A DNA stretch of 64,000 nt from G963662265 sp963668545 (GCA_963668545.1 OY764868.1:992001-1056000); one strand, 5' to 3'. Numbered from the stretch's first letter, positions 1 through 8,271 are shown. Notes: a model not told the origin generated them from the sequence alone. A program made the numbers and translations.

Positions 1-365
1 TTTACTTCATCAACCAGCTGTGAAACTTCAACCTGGATCTGCATTCTGTCTTCAGCAGTATAGATACCGTTTGCAGACTGAACTGAAAGTTCTCTTACCC
101 TGTGGAGAATGTCCTGAGTTTCCTGAAGATAGCCTTCTGCGGTCTGGATGAAGGAAACACCGTTTTCAATATTCCTTTCAGCCTGATTAAGACCTCTTAT
201 CTGACTTCTCATCTTTTCAGAAACAGCAAGACCAGATGCATCATCACCAGCTTTATTGATTCTCATACCTGAGCTGAGCTTTTCAAGGTTTTTGCTCATT
301 TCTGAACCGGAAACCCCTAGCTGTCTGTTCGCATACATGGCACTCATGTTGTGATTAATTATCAT
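1..365 (-). CDS. flaB: Flagellin FlaB, periplasmic flagellar core filament protein (partial, C-terminus outside window)
   Basis: Flagellins of this type polymerise into the core of the spirochaetal periplasmic flagellum. The frame is open from the ATG at 365 to the window edge (about 121 codons) and starts MIINHNMSAMYANRQLG, with the conserved flagellin D0/D1 segment DDASGLAVSEKMR. An AAGGAGG Shine-Dalgarno lies a few bases upstream and fixes the start. It closely resembles the complete flagellin at 708-1568 on the same strand, so this is a tandem flaB pair. Spirochaetes commonly have several FlaB paralogues; which one this is cannot be told from the N-terminus. Only the 3' end is missing, because of the window boundary. 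Confidence 0.95.
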   Translation of the reverse strand, partial: MIINHNMSAMYANRQLGVSGSEMSKNLEKLSSGMRINKAGDDASGLAVSEKMRSQIRGLNQAERNIENGVSFIQTAEGYLQETQDILHRVRELSVQSANGIYTAEDRMQIQVEVSQLVDEV

Positions 366-446
366 AGCCCCTCCTTGAAATTGATACAAAGGCATCCCTG
401 CCCCTGTTGTAAATATAACCTTTATTAAGGTATATAGAATCAAGTA

Positions 447-477
447 ATACAAAAGCCTTAAAGCGCCGCTTTTGTAT
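447..477 (-). promoter_or_regulatory. Perfect 10-bp inverted repeat in the leader of the partial flaB gene
   Basis: Arms ATACAAAAGC (447-456) and GCTTTTGTAT (468-477) are separated by 11 bases, about 80 bp upstream of the flaB start codon. It could be a 5'UTR stem-loop or an operator. On the plus strand it is followed by a short T-rich stretch, but no plus-strand gene needs a terminator here. Confidence 0.4.
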
Positions 478-638
478 TTTCTTTACCTAAAATAAAGAAA
501 TATGTCTCTTCATTAAGAGATATACTCCTTCAGGCTATATAAACCGGAGGGTCTGTATTTCAAAGAACAACGTGTCCAGTTTCACAATGTAAACTGGCCT
601 CTGCTTTCCTGTTCGGAAAAGAACATTAAAAGCAGTAC

Positions 639-661
639 AAGGGCAGCATAAAGCTGCCCTT
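639..661 (-). terminator. Hairpin downstream of flaB (708-1568)
   Basis: A perfect 9-bp stem AAGGGCAGC/GCTGCCCTT with a 5-base loop sits about 47 bp past the flagellin stop codon on the minus strand. The following U-tract is poor (GTACTGCTTTT), so this may be a terminator or an mRNA 3'-stabilising stem. Confidence 0.5.
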
Positions 662-707
662 AATACACTTATACAACAGTATAAGTTTACTAAATAATAA
701 TAATACG

Positions 708-1568
708 CTATCCCAGTAATTGCAATACTGACTGTGATTTTGTATTAGCCTGTGCAAGCATTGCTGTTCCAGCCTGTGTAAGTATCTGGTTCTTGGTGTA
801 GTCAACCATTTCATTTGCCATATCAAGGTCTCTTATTCTTGATTCAGCAGCCTGAAGGTTTTCAGCACCAACATCAATACCCTTGATAGCAGTATCAAGT
901 CTGTTCTGGTATGCACCGAGGTCTGCTCTCTGCTTATTAACTTTTTTGAGAGCTCCGTCAATGACACCAATTGACATGTTGGCATTATCAGGTGTTGAGA
1001 GTGTTAAGATAGAGTCATCGCCGACATTTCTGACGCCCAGGCCTTTTGCTGTCATTGTTCCGATAAAAACCTGTTCCCTCTGGTCCATGTTGGCACCGAT
1101 ATGGAGCCACATTGATGCAGTAACAGTGTTCTGTCCGTCTTCCCTTGCAAACCGTCCTGTAAGCATGTTAAGACCGTTAAACTGTGCATGTGAAGCGATT
1201 CTGTCAATTTCATCAACCAGCTGTGAAACTTCAACCTGGATCTGCATCCTGTCTTCAGCTGTGTAGATACCGTTTGAAGACTGTACAGCAAGTTCTCTTA
1301 ACCTGTGGAGTATATCTTCTGTTTCCTGAAGATAGCCTTCACTTGTCTGAATAAAAGAGATTCCGTCAGCAGCATTTCTTGAAGCCTGTTTAAGACCCCT
1401 GATCTGAGCTCTCATTTTTTCAGATACTGCAAGTCCTGAGGCATCATCTCCGCCTTTGGTAATTCTTAAACCTGATGAAAGTTTAGCCATGTTTGATTCA
1501 GTTGCTCTGTTGGTTACTCCCAAAGATCTCTGTGCGAACATAGCACTCAAATTGTGATTAATTATCAT
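708..1568 (-). CDS. flaB: Flagellin FlaB, periplasmic flagellar core filament protein
   Basis: Complete 286-residue flagellin, the normal FlaB length. The start is the ATG at 1568 (MIINHNLSAMFAQRSLG), preceded by a GGGAGGAAG ribosome-binding site. The open frame continues 51 codons further upstream, but those codons have no flagellin homology. The N-terminal D0/D1 helices (DDASGLAVSEKMRAQIRGL) and the C-terminal helix ending TKSQSVLQLLG are conserved, and the variable middle domain is short, as in spirochaetal FlaB. It lies just upstream of a second flaB on the same strand, so the filament is probably built of more than one FlaB. Export would use the flagellar type III apparatus; there is no signal peptide. 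Confidence 0.97.
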   Translation of the reverse strand: MIINHNLSAMFAQRSLGVTNRATESNMAKLSSGLRITKGGDDASGLAVSEKMRAQIRGLKQASRNAADGISFIQTSEGYLQETEDILHRLRELAVQSSNGIYTAEDRMQIQVEVSQLVDEIDRIASHAQFNGLNMLTGRFAREDGQNTVTASMWLHIGANMDQREQVFIGTMTAKGLGVRNVGDDSILTLSTPDNANMSIGVIDGALKKVNKQRADLGAYQNRLDTAIKGIDVGAENLQAAESRIRDLDMANEMVDYTKNQILTQAGTAMLAQANTKSQSVLQLLG

Positions 1569-1770
1569 TTCTTCCTCCCTGATATTATCACAGGCATCCT
1601 TGCCTGATTTTTTTAAAAAAAATGTTAAAGACCCTAATTTATTACCGATAATAAGAATGATAAGGGATAATCCTTCCTTATTTAAAAGGAGAAATAAACC
1701 CTTATTTATACAATTCGGCAACAGTATTTATAATCTTTAACTCAGGAAGAAAAAAATAATAAAAAAAATA

Positions 1771-2886
1771 TTAATTGTTTCTCAGTTTTCTGATTTGATC
1801 AATATATTGTTTTGCGACCGGATCATTACTGTCATATTCAAGTACAACATGAAAAAACCCTTCCGCCTCATCAATGTTACCCTTTTTCATGGCTACAATA
1901 CCGAGGTTAGAGATGATTTTTGTGTTTTCATTTTCCATTGAGAGGGCTTCTCTCAGCAGTGTTTCGGATTCTTTAAGATTGTCAAGTTCAATGTTGCAGA
2001 TTGCAAGTTCATTCAGTGTATCAACTGATTTTTCACCCAGCTCAATAACCCTGTTGAATGCAGATACAGCTTCGCTGTAGTTCCCTTTTTTCCTCAAACC
2101 CCAGCCCAGCAGAAACCATGCATTCCATACATCCGGATAATTTTCAAGGAATTTCCTGATTTTATCAATTCCTTCGCTTTCATTTCCCAGTTTGATAAGA
2201 TCATATGATTCCTTGAAAAGGGTGTCCATTGAACTGTTTTTATCAATGCTGTCAGCAATCCGCCTTGCCCGGTCTGCCTTTTCCCGCTCTTCATCTGTTT
2301 CCGGTTCTGCAAGTACTGAATATGTGGTAAAGTGATGTTTTGCCTTTTCATAGTTGTTCCTGGCAAGAAAAAAGCATGCCGCGCTGTAGTGGAGGTCTGC
2401 ATTACCCGGGTCTGTTAAAAGTGCCCTTTTATAATAACTGAACGCTTTATCAAAAAACTTGTCAGAATCTCCGGGATTGCTTTCCCTGATCTTTTCCCCC
2501 TGCTGCTCATATATCAGGGCAAGGTTGATAAGGTTTATCACATTATCCTCATCAAGACCTTCGATTGCGAGAAAAATTTCTTCTGCAGTTTCAAAATCAT
2601 TCTGTCTTGCCTTGACTATTCCTGCATCTGTAAGCTGATAAACCAGATCAGGTTTTACAGCTGTGATAAATTCCCTGTAATATTCAATATGTTCAAAATC
2701 CCTGTTATAAGCAAGAATTTTGAGCATTGCTGAAATAATCATTTCCCATGAGAGGTCTTCAAGGGATCCCTCATTCATCTTTTCGGATTTTTCAACCGGA
2801 AGAGGTATTTCCGGATTTATAAAAAAACCGTTGATTTCTGTCCCGAGATGTTCGGGAATTCTGATAAAAATAATATTTTTTTCCAA
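1771..2886 (-). CDS. Tetratricopeptide-repeat protein
   Basis: A 371-residue soluble protein without signal peptide or membrane segment. From about residue 90 to the C-terminus it consists of TPR-like helical pairs with the usual W/LG/Y-A-F/P spacing (for example WFLLGWGLRKKGNYSEAVSAF and LNELAICNIELDNLKESETL), so it is probably a protein-interaction scaffold. The first 60 residues (IFIRIPEHLGTEINGFF) are not TPR. It follows the flagellin pair on the same strand, with about 200 bp between. No specific function can be assigned. Similar TPR proteins near flagellar genes are common in spirochaetes, so a motility or envelope role is only a guess. Confidence 0.8.
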   Translation of the reverse strand: MEKNIIFIRIPEHLGTEINGFFINPEIPLPVEKSEKMNEGSLEDLSWEMIISAMLKILAYNRDFEHIEYYREFITAVKPDLVYQLTDAGIVKARQNDFETAEEIFLAIEGLDEDNVINLINLALIYEQQGEKIRESNPGDSDKFFDKAFSYYKRALLTDPGNADLHYSAACFFLARNNYEKAKHHFTTYSVLAEPETDEEREKADRARRIADSIDKNSSMDTLFKESYDLIKLGNESEGIDKIRKFLENYPDVWNAWFLLGWGLRKKGNYSEAVSAFNRVIELGEKSVDTLNELAICNIELDNLKESETLLREALSMENENTKIISNLGIVAMKKGNIDEAEGFFHVVLEYDSNDPVAKQYIDQIRKLRNN

Positions 2887-2983
2887 ATCTCTTTCCTGTC
2901 AGGTATCCTGAAAATATTAAAACAATATTATCCATTATTGATGGATAAATCAGGAGGATTGTGTCTTTCTGTCAGAATACCTT

Positions 2984-3790
2984 TTATTTATTTTTTTTGA
3001 CAGTCTCAAAATACTGTTCTATCTGAACCTTGAAACTCAGTGGAATACTGTTTTCCTTGAACTTGATACCGAAAATACCAAGATCATTTCTGTTTGGTAA
3101 AGGGTCGAATCTTAAAATTGTTCCTGGAATTTCAACATAATTGTTGCTTTTAAGGGGGAATTTAATGGAAATATCCTTATTAAGATGGAATTTAAAAGCC
3201 TTGACCCCGATTATCTTTATACCTGAGCTTGAAATATCAAGAAGGATAGCTTTGCGTGGTATTTCCTGAAGCACAAGAAGAAGCTCCCTGGATGAAAACC
3301 CCAGCTTGCTGTAATTTGACTGATTTACAATTATCCGTTCATCAATTCTTTTATTGAAATTCACATTCGCCTGAAGAAGTTTTCCCATGATTATTATAAG
3401 ATCATCCGGAGGTCTCTGTGTGAAAATTATATTTATATAATTCAGTGTGGATTCAGGTGTATCGTAGACTCCGTATCCGGTAACTTTTGCATTTATGAAA
3501 AAAGATATGAGATCTTTCTTTTCAGAGTCAACAAAAGCCATCCTTAACGTGATAAGGTCTCCCGCCTCTCTTGTCCTGTTAATAAACTCATTGCCTGTGT
3601 TTGCTATAAGCCTTGCCTTTGTAAAAGAGGTTGAATATACAATGCATGGACGCTGCATACCTGCAGCTTTTATATATATTTCATTTGTTTTAAGGCCGGT
3701 AGCCTTAATTACATCCTTGTTGAAGGTTATATCAATATCTTTATATGCATTATAAAGGTTGGTAATCTGAGTATTTGTCAATATTGCCAT
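2984..3790 (-). CDS. PilZ-domain protein, probable c-di-GMP effector
   Basis: I place the start at the ATG at 3790 (MAILTNTQI), giving 268 residues. The frame runs 19 codons further up, but that part is unconserved-looking and hydrophobic. A C-terminal PilZ domain shows both c-di-GMP-binding elements: RxxxR as RIDER (about residues 148-152) and DxSxxG as DISSSG (about 185-190). The N-terminal 130 residues look like a YcgR-type or PilZN-like beta domain. PilZ proteins transduce c-di-GMP to motility or surface functions, and spirochaetes use them to control periplasmic flagella. Its position near flaB genes fits, but the direct target is inferred. Confidence 0.85.
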   Translation of the reverse strand: MAILTNTQITNLYNAYKDIDITFNKDVIKATGLKTNEIYIKAAGMQRPCIVYSTSFTKARLIANTGNEFINRTREAGDLITLRMAFVDSEKKDLISFFINAKVTGYGVYDTPESTLNYINIIFTQRPPDDLIIIMGKLLQANVNFNKRIDERIIVNQSNYSKLGFSSRELLLVLQEIPRKAILLDISSSGIKIIGVKAFKFHLNKDISIKFPLKSNNYVEIPGTILRFDPLPNRNDLGIFGIKFKENSIPLSFKVQIEQYFETVKKNK

Positions 3791-3884
3791 ATTCAACTGT
3801 ATGATATTATTATTAATTACACGTGTCAATAAAAAAGGGAAAAGCATAACACTTCTCCCTTTAAAATATTCAGGTTTCCGATGC

Positions 3885-5081
3885 TCAGTTTGAGCTGTTT
3901 ATTTTTTCAATAGCAGCTTTTGCCGCCCTTTTTACAGTACTTGTCCATTCGCCTGTATTAACAATCATCAATTCTTCCAAAGCTGCTTTACTCCCTGTAT
4001 TGCCAAGAGCATTGATAACCGCAAGTACAGATCTTCGGTCAATCAGTTTTGTCATCCCTTCAGCTTTCCATTCATTCTGCTGTTTAAGGAATTTGCTCAA
4101 AGTCACTGCTGCTTCATCTGAAGTATAGCTTCCGAGAGTTTCAATGCAGGTGAGTTTCTCATTTGCATCATATCGGCTGAAAATCATTTCCTCAAGATAG
4201 GGGATAGCTTCAGCAGGTTTTGAGCTGGATGCAGTAATCATTTCACAGGCAAGTGTTCTTATTCTGCTCAGCTGTGTATTCTCTGTAAGGTCATTGCTTA
4301 CATTTGTAAGACCCTGCGCCAGTGCTTCGACAGCAAAAAGAGACTTGTTTTCATCAGATGCTTTTGATTCATATTCAGCTGTAAGAGCTGCATATTTATT
4401 GATGAATTTTGAATCGCTTATCATTATTTTTGTCAGTATTTCTGTGGGATCCTCTACAATTTTTTTGAGAGCGATATTTGCCCTTTTCTTTACCCGCGAT
4501 TTTGTGGAATACCATCCTGTAGATGCATTGAATACTGATTCGTATGTATCTATAACTTTAAGGTCTTCAAACATCAGAATCAGGGAATAGGCAATAATTT
4601 CATCTTCCCTCTGGTTTTTGCTGCCTGTAAGCTGCAGGTTGAGGTTTCTCAGCATTAAATTATACTGCTCGACATATTTTGTTGATCCCATTCTTCCGAG
4701 GGCTGTTATTGCTTCACCCTTTAATATTATGTCATCTGTTTCTGAGATGATCCTGTTTATTATATCCTGGGATTCAACAGCCTTTAATTCACCCAGTTTT
4801 TTTACAGCAAGCAACTGGAGTTCATTATATATCTGTTTTTCATTTTCGCCTGATATATTTCCCCTTATCTGGTTTGTTTCTATCAGTGCATCGGTCAAAA
4901 GAGGAATAATGTCCCTGCTTTCTTCTTCAACAATATTTCTCATAATATCGAGTTTGTAATCAAGAGTATCGAATCTTTTATACAGCCTCATCCACATTGA
5001 TGAAGTTTCTGATGAGAAAAGAAAGGAAGGTGTCAGAAAAAGTAAAAAAAATAAAAAAAGTATATTCTTTCTTTTAAGCAT
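3885..5081 (-). CDS. Exported HEAT-repeat-like protein
   Basis: 398 residues. It begins with a clear signal peptide (MLKRKNILFLFFLLFLTPSFLFSS), so the protein is exported to the periplasm or outer surface. The mature part is made of paired alpha helices resembling HEAT/armadillo repeats: recurring segments such as GEAITALGRMGSTKYVEQY and VINALGNTGSKAALEEL with conserved L/A/G positions. Such repeats form curved interaction scaffolds. No catalytic motif is seen. It is immediately upstream of the PilZ gene and downstream of a lipoprotein gene (13-bp gap), all on one strand, so the three may be co-transcribed. Function unknown. Confidence 0.75.
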   Translation of the reverse strand: MLKRKNILFLFFLLFLTPSFLFSSETSSMWMRLYKRFDTLDYKLDIMRNIVEEESRDIIPLLTDALIETNQIRGNISGENEKQIYNELQLLAVKKLGELKAVESQDIINRIISETDDIILKGEAITALGRMGSTKYVEQYNLMLRNLNLQLTGSKNQREDEIIAYSLILMFEDLKVIDTYESVFNASTGWYSTKSRVKKRANIALKKIVEDPTEILTKIMISDSKFINKYAALTAEYESKASDENKSLFAVEALAQGLTNVSNDLTENTQLSRIRTLACEMITASSSKPAEAIPYLEEMIFSRYDANEKLTCIETLGSYTSDEAAVTLSKFLKQQNEWKAEGMTKLIDRRSVLAVINALGNTGSKAALEELMIVNTGEWTSTVKRAAKAAIEKINSSN

Positions 5082-5093
5082 TATAAATAACTC

Positions 5094-5969
5094 CTATTCG
5101 ATGATTGTTTTCTCTTTTTCAATAAAGAAAAATTCTTTTTCAAGGATTTCAATAATCTGACCGCCGGAAACTGATACTTTACAGATCTGAACTGTATTGT
5201 CTTCGTTATAGCTGTAATTTTTCTTCATCTGGAGTGATTTTTCACCTTTGTAAAAACTTTCTTCACTGATAAAACCGTTTTTATATATATGACTGGATGA
5301 ATCCATCAGTTTTTCATCACTGCTGAAATGTTTTACTGAAACAATATTGCCGTTATCATTGAATTCGTTGATAAAGTATTCTTCCATTTTTCCGGAAGGG
5401 GAAAAACTTTTAATTTCTGTATTATTTCCTTTTTCATCGTAAATATAGGTATTATATGCGAGAAGTGCATTATTTGAGTCAAATATACTCCATTTCTCTT
5501 TCAGGGTGCCTGCATAAGTGTATTCTGATCTTGTAATCTGGCTGTCTTTGCTGTCTATCAGCTGCTCTTCAATTATGTTTCCTGAACTGTCTTTAGTTAT
5601 TATTTTTGTTTTTATGAGATCATTGCTGCTGTTGTAGTAATAATTCTTTTCAATATTTTCAGATCTTTCAGCACGGATTATTTCTGTTATTTCATCAGCA
5701 GAATCATAGGTAGTGCAGGAAATCATATTGTCTGTTCCATTTTCATATTCAAAAACACTGTAAATATCAATTTCTCCGTTATGATATTTTCTTGTTTCCT
5801 TTAATACAACCGGTACTCTGTATTTTATTATTTGAACTGATGGTTTTTCAGCAGCTTTTTCTTCTGTCTGCGGCAGTTGCTGTACCTGCGGTTCCTCAAC
5901 AGCTTTCTGCGTTGTGCCGCATCCTGTCAAAACCGATATTGCAAAAACTGAAATTAAAAAATATTTCAC
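5094..5969 (-). CDS. Putative lipoprotein with YD-like repeats
   Basis: The best start is the GTG at 5969: it has an AAGGAG ribosome-binding site 7 bases upstream and opens directly into a lipoprotein signal peptide (VKYFLISVFAISVLTGC). This gives 291 residues. The lipobox is LTGC, so the mature protein begins at Cys and would be lipidated. After a Gln/Pro/Glu-rich linker the body contains repeated short beta-like motifs (YYYNSSNDLIKTK, YTYAGTLKEKW, YIYDEKGNNTEI) like the antiparallel-beta repeats seen in MORN/YD-type bacterial proteins. Role unknown; probably an anchored periplasmic or surface protein. It sits 13 bp before the HEAT-repeat gene. Confidence 0.75.
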   Translation of the reverse strand: MKYFLISVFAISVLTGCGTTQKAVEEPQVQQLPQTEEKAAEKPSVQIIKYRVPVVLKETRKYHNGEIDIYSVFEYENGTDNMISCTTYDSADEITEIIRAERSENIEKNYYYNSSNDLIKTKIITKDSSGNIIEEQLIDSKDSQITRSEYTYAGTLKEKWSIFDSNNALLAYNTYIYDEKGNNTEIKSFSPSGKMEEYFINEFNDNGNIVSVKHFSSDEKLMDSSSHIYKNGFISEESFYKGEKSLQMKKNYSYNEDNTVQICKVSVSGGQIIEILEKEFFFIEKEKTIIE

Positions 5970-6093
5970 AATAAACTCCTTTATCTGTAACGAGTTTAGT
6001 ATATCTGAAATTGATTTCATAGTCAAAAATAAGATAATCAAAAAATAAAAATCATGCAGTTAAATTTCTGAAAAGTAAAATCTGAAAGATGTA

Positions 6094-6284
6094 AAAACCC
6101 GCGGAGCCGCTTGGAGAAAATCTCTTGAACTCATAAGCTCAAGTGGGCTTCGTCCTCCGGAATATCCTGATTCACCTGCCGGTATAAACCGGAAAAGCTA
6201 TCAATTCAATTCCGTATAAATGGAATCCCCGATTTATGGTTTGACCCAAGAGATTTATATACTCCTCCCGAACCCCGCAGGAGA
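6094..6284 (-). ncRNA. ssrS: Candidate 6S RNA (ssrS), directly downstream of zapA
   Basis: The stretch of about 190 nt begins just after the zapA stop and ends in a T-run (minus strand). It folds as a long rod. The 5' CCUGCGGGG pairs perfectly with the 3' CUCCGCGGG, followed by GGAG/CUCC and then AAAUCUCUUG with CAAGAGAUUU. The middle is open and contains a small alternative hairpin (CUUGAGC-UUAUGA-GUUCAAG). A closed end stem, a central bubble and a final GC-stem plus U-run are the 6S architecture, and zapA-6S linkage is common in bacteria. 6S RNA binds the housekeeping RNA polymerase holoenzyme. There is no open reading frame here. Confidence 0.72.
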
Positions 6285-6578
6285 TTATTCTTCTAAGACA
6301 TTATCTATACAGGAAATAATCCTTTCAGTCAATTCTGAGAACTCTTTTTCCACAGAAGGATCGCTTCCTGATTCTTTTATTTTAAATAATTCATCTATAA
6401 CAAACACAGATGACAGAATTGAAGTTTTTAACGGATCTTTGATTGATGTAGTAAGTTCAACCTTGCTGATAACATTTTGAAGATAATCAATTATCTTTTC
6501 CATGTATTCCTGGTCTTCATTTACCTGGATTCTGAATGAAGTGCCCAGAACCTTTATATCAACAAGGTTGTTACTCAT
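6285..6578 (-). CDS. zapA: Cell division protein ZapA
   Basis: 97 residues, the typical ZapA length. It starts VDIKVLGTSFRIQ, the ZapA N-terminal beta-hairpin region, followed by YMEKIIDYLQNVI and a long C-terminal coiled-coil helix that mediates dimerisation. ZapA bundles FtsZ protofilaments at the Z-ring. It is 5 bp downstream of a coiled-coil gene (6584-7159) that may be its ZapB-like partner, and it is followed by the candidate 6S RNA. Confidence 0.85.
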   Translation of the reverse strand: MSNNLVDIKVLGTSFRIQVNEDQEYMEKIIDYLQNVISKVELTTSIKDPLKTSILSSVFVIDELFKIKESGSDPSVEKEFSELTERIISCIDNVLEE

Positions 6579-6583
6579 GATTA

Positions 6584-7159
6584 TTAGAATATATCCAGCT
6601 GCTGTGAACTCACTTCAGGTTCTGATTTCTCTTCAGAAACCTCTGTTTCATTGTCAGAAAAGGATTCCTGAGTTAAACCATCAATTACATCAGCAGTAAC
6701 CGGAACAGATGGGTTTTCTTCAGATTCAGGAGAATCTGTTATTCTCTCCTGAACATTTTCATCTCCCAGGGAGGACTCTGTACCCGAAGGGTGCTCTGCC
6801 CTCAAGGAGGACTCTGCCCTCAAGGAGGACTCTGTACCCGAAGGGTGCTGTGCCCCGCGAGGGGACTGTGCCTCTGTTGAGATAAATGCATGCTTTACAG
6901 GTTCTTCACTTTTTTCTGATGTTATTTCATCTATAGAGTCAAGATCATCAAGCTGCTGAATTGCTTTGACTATTCCCTGTTCAATTTCAAGCTGATTATT
7001 TCTGTAGTCAGATATTATCTGTTCAAGTTCTTCAACTCTTTCATTTGCAGATTTAAGCTCAGATTTGAGGATGTTGTTTTCCTCTTTCATTGCTTTAAGT
7101 AATTCAACCGCTTTATATACCCTGTCTTCAAGTCTTTTTATCTGTTCCAGAGACAACAT
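6584..7159 (-). CDS. Coiled-coil protein with repetitive linker, possible ZapB-like division factor
   Basis: 191 residues. Residues 1-75 form a strong coiled coil (LEDRVYKAVELLKAMKEENN, with heptads continuing through EELEQIISDYR), similar in style to ZapB or to cytoplasmic FtsZ-associated coiled coils. The rest is acidic and low-complexity and ends LDIF. Residues about 98-135 are six-residue repeats (QHPSGT, ESSLRA, ESSLRA, EHPSGT, ESSLGD) encoded by the 18-bp hairpin repeats at 6763-6865. The gene lies between rplT and zapA on one strand, with 2- and 5-bp gaps, so it is probably translated with zapA. The division role is inferred from that context. Confidence 0.7.
   Translation of the reverse strand: MLSLEQIKRLEDRVYKAVELLKAMKEENNILKSELKSANERVEELEQIISDYRNNQLEIEQGIVKAIQQLDDLDSIDEITSEKSEEPVKHAFISTEAQSPRGAQHPSGTESSLRAESSLRAEHPSGTESSLGDENVQERITDSPESEENPSVPVTADVIDGLTQESFSDNETEVSEEKSEPEVSSQQLDIF
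6763..6865 (-). repeat. Array of 18-bp palindromic repeats inside a coding region
   Basis: Five 18-bp units (6776-6793, 6794-6811, 6812-6829, 6830-6847, 6848-6865) share a CTCTG/CTGTG lead followed by a small palindrome: ACCCGAAGGGT, CCCTCAAGGAGG (twice), ACCCGAAGGGT, CCCCGCGAGGGG. A sixth degenerate palindrome (CTCCCAGGGAG) precedes them. The lead is conserved while the stem changes in a compensated way. The frame is preserved, because 18 bp encodes six residues. Confidence 0.85.
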
Positions 7160-7161
7160 GT

Positions 7162-7521
7162 TTAAGCTCCCAGTATGTCTTTTGCTTTTGCAACAAGTGA
7201 ACTGAAAGCAGCTTTGTCTTCAATAGCCATATTTGAAAGCGCTTTTCTGTTGATTTCTATACCTGCTTTGTTAAGGCCGTTGATGAACTTTGAATAAGTA
7301 ATTCCCTGATTTTTACATTCAGCGGAAATTCTTGTAATCCAGAGAGATCTGAAATTCCTTCTTCTCTGTTTTCTGTGGTCGTAAGAGTTCTGAAGCGCTT
7401 TTGCAACTGCATCCTTTGCAGTTCTGAAAAGAAGGCTTCTTCTTCCTCTAAAACCTTTTGCATGTTTTAATATTTTTTTTCTTCTGTCGTGCCTTTTTGT
7501 TCCGGCAACCGCTCTTGGCAT
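7162..7521 (-). CDS. rplT: 50S ribosomal protein L20
   Basis: 119 residues, full length. It begins MPRAVAGTKRHDRRKKILKH and contains the highly basic L20 core (RRNFRSLWITRI, NGLNKAGIEINRKALSNMA). L20 binds 23S rRNA early in 50S assembly and in some bacteria represses its own operon by binding the leader mRNA. It is the third gene of the conserved infC-rpmI-rplT operon, 21 bp after rpmI. Nothing unusual is seen. Confidence 0.98.
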   Translation of the reverse strand: MPRAVAGTKRHDRRKKILKHAKGFRGRRSLLFRTAKDAVAKALQNSYDHRKQRRRNFRSLWITRISAECKNQGITYSKFINGLNKAGIEINRKALSNMAIEDKAAFSSLVAKAKDILGA

Positions 7522-7542
7522 CTTATTCTCCTTCTACTTCAA

Positions 7543-7740
7543 TTAGCTGTAAGGCATTAAAACTTTAGCTTTTGCAGTTTCAGCTTTGCTTAAAATACCA
7601 GCATGTCTGAGGTTTCTTTTTCTTTTTGTGTTTTTCTTGGTAAGGATGTGTCTCAGACCCTGTTTTTTGTATTTAACCTTACCTGTACCTGTAAAAGAAT
7701 ATCTTTTAGCAGCACTCTTTCGTGTTTTTATCTTTGGCAT
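7543..7740 (-). CDS. rpmI: 50S ribosomal protein L35
   Basis: 65 residues, normal length. It starts MPKIKTRKSAAKRYSFTGTGK and has the basic L35 signature with RHILTKKNTKRKRNLRH. It is the middle gene of infC-rpmI-rplT, 12 bp after infC, and a structural component of the large ribosomal subunit. Confidence 0.98.
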   Translation of the reverse strand: MPKIKTRKSAAKRYSFTGTGKVKYKKQGLRHILTKKNTKRKRNLRHAGILSKAETAKAKVLMPYS

Positions 7741-7752
7741 ACTGCCTCTCCT

Positions 7753-8271
7753 CTATTTTTTACCTTTCGGATTTAGTATCATTGACATAAAACGTCCTTC
7801 CATCATGGGCGCTCTATCCAGTATATAATCACCGTCAAGAAGTTCAAGGACTTTTTCAAGTACAACTTTTCCCAGTTCTGTATGGGCAAGCTGTCTTCCC
7901 CTGAACCTGACAGTTACTTTTACCTTGTTTCCTTCATCCAGAAATTGTTTAACATGCTTTGTTTTAAATTGCAAGTCATGTGTTTCAATTAATGGCTGCA
8001 TTCTGACTTCCTTGAGTTTAATCAGTTTCTGTTTTTTCCTGGATTCCTTGATTCTTTTTTCCTGATCAAATTTATACTTGCCGTAATCAAGTATCTTGCA
8101 GACCGGGGGATTTGCCTGAGGAGCTACTTCAACAAGATCAAGACCTGCATTTCTGGCCATTTCAAGAGCTTCTGAAATGCCTACAACGCCTTTCTGTTCA
8201 CCTTCTTCATCAAGCAGTCTGATTTCCTTTACCCGGATTGCTTCATTAATTCTTAATTCTTTTGCAGCCAA
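7753..8271 (-). CDS. infC: Translation initiation factor IF-3
   Basis: 172 residues. The N-domain (LRINEAIRVKEIRLLDEEG, GLDLVEVAPQANPPVCKILD) and the C-domain (KEVRMQPLIETHDLQFKTKH, VTVRFRGRQLAH) are both present. IF-3 binds the 30S subunit and enforces fidelity of start-codon and initiator-tRNA selection. The start codon is TTG at 8271. infC typically uses a non-AUG start, which allows IF-3 to repress its own translation; TTG instead of the classical AUU/AUC keeps that possibility. The ribosome-binding site is GAAGGTAGG. A good promoter lies at 8308-8336. First gene of the infC-rpmI-rplT operon. Confidence 0.97.
   Translation of the reverse strand: MAAKELRINEAIRVKEIRLLDEEGEQKGVVGISEALEMARNAGLDLVEVAPQANPPVCKILDYGKYKFDQEKRIKESRKKQKLIKLKEVRMQPLIETHDLQFKTKHVKQFLDEGNKVKVTVRFRGRQLAHTELGKVVLEKVLELLDGDYILDRAPMMEGRFMSMILNPKGKK

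Larger units (their letters stand above)
366..707. other. Intergenic region between the two flaB genes with three hairpins
   Basis: No plausible gene is seen. The region holds the hairpin at 639-661 (downstream of the 708-1568 flagellin), a 7-bp dyad around 590 with arms CCAGTTT and AAACTGG, and a perfect 10-bp inverted repeat at 447-456/468-477 just upstream of the second flaB. A sigma-28-like box (TAAA about 15 bases before a poor match to GCCGATAA) can be forced onto the minus strand near 465-490, but I do not consider it convincing. Confidence 0.6.
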
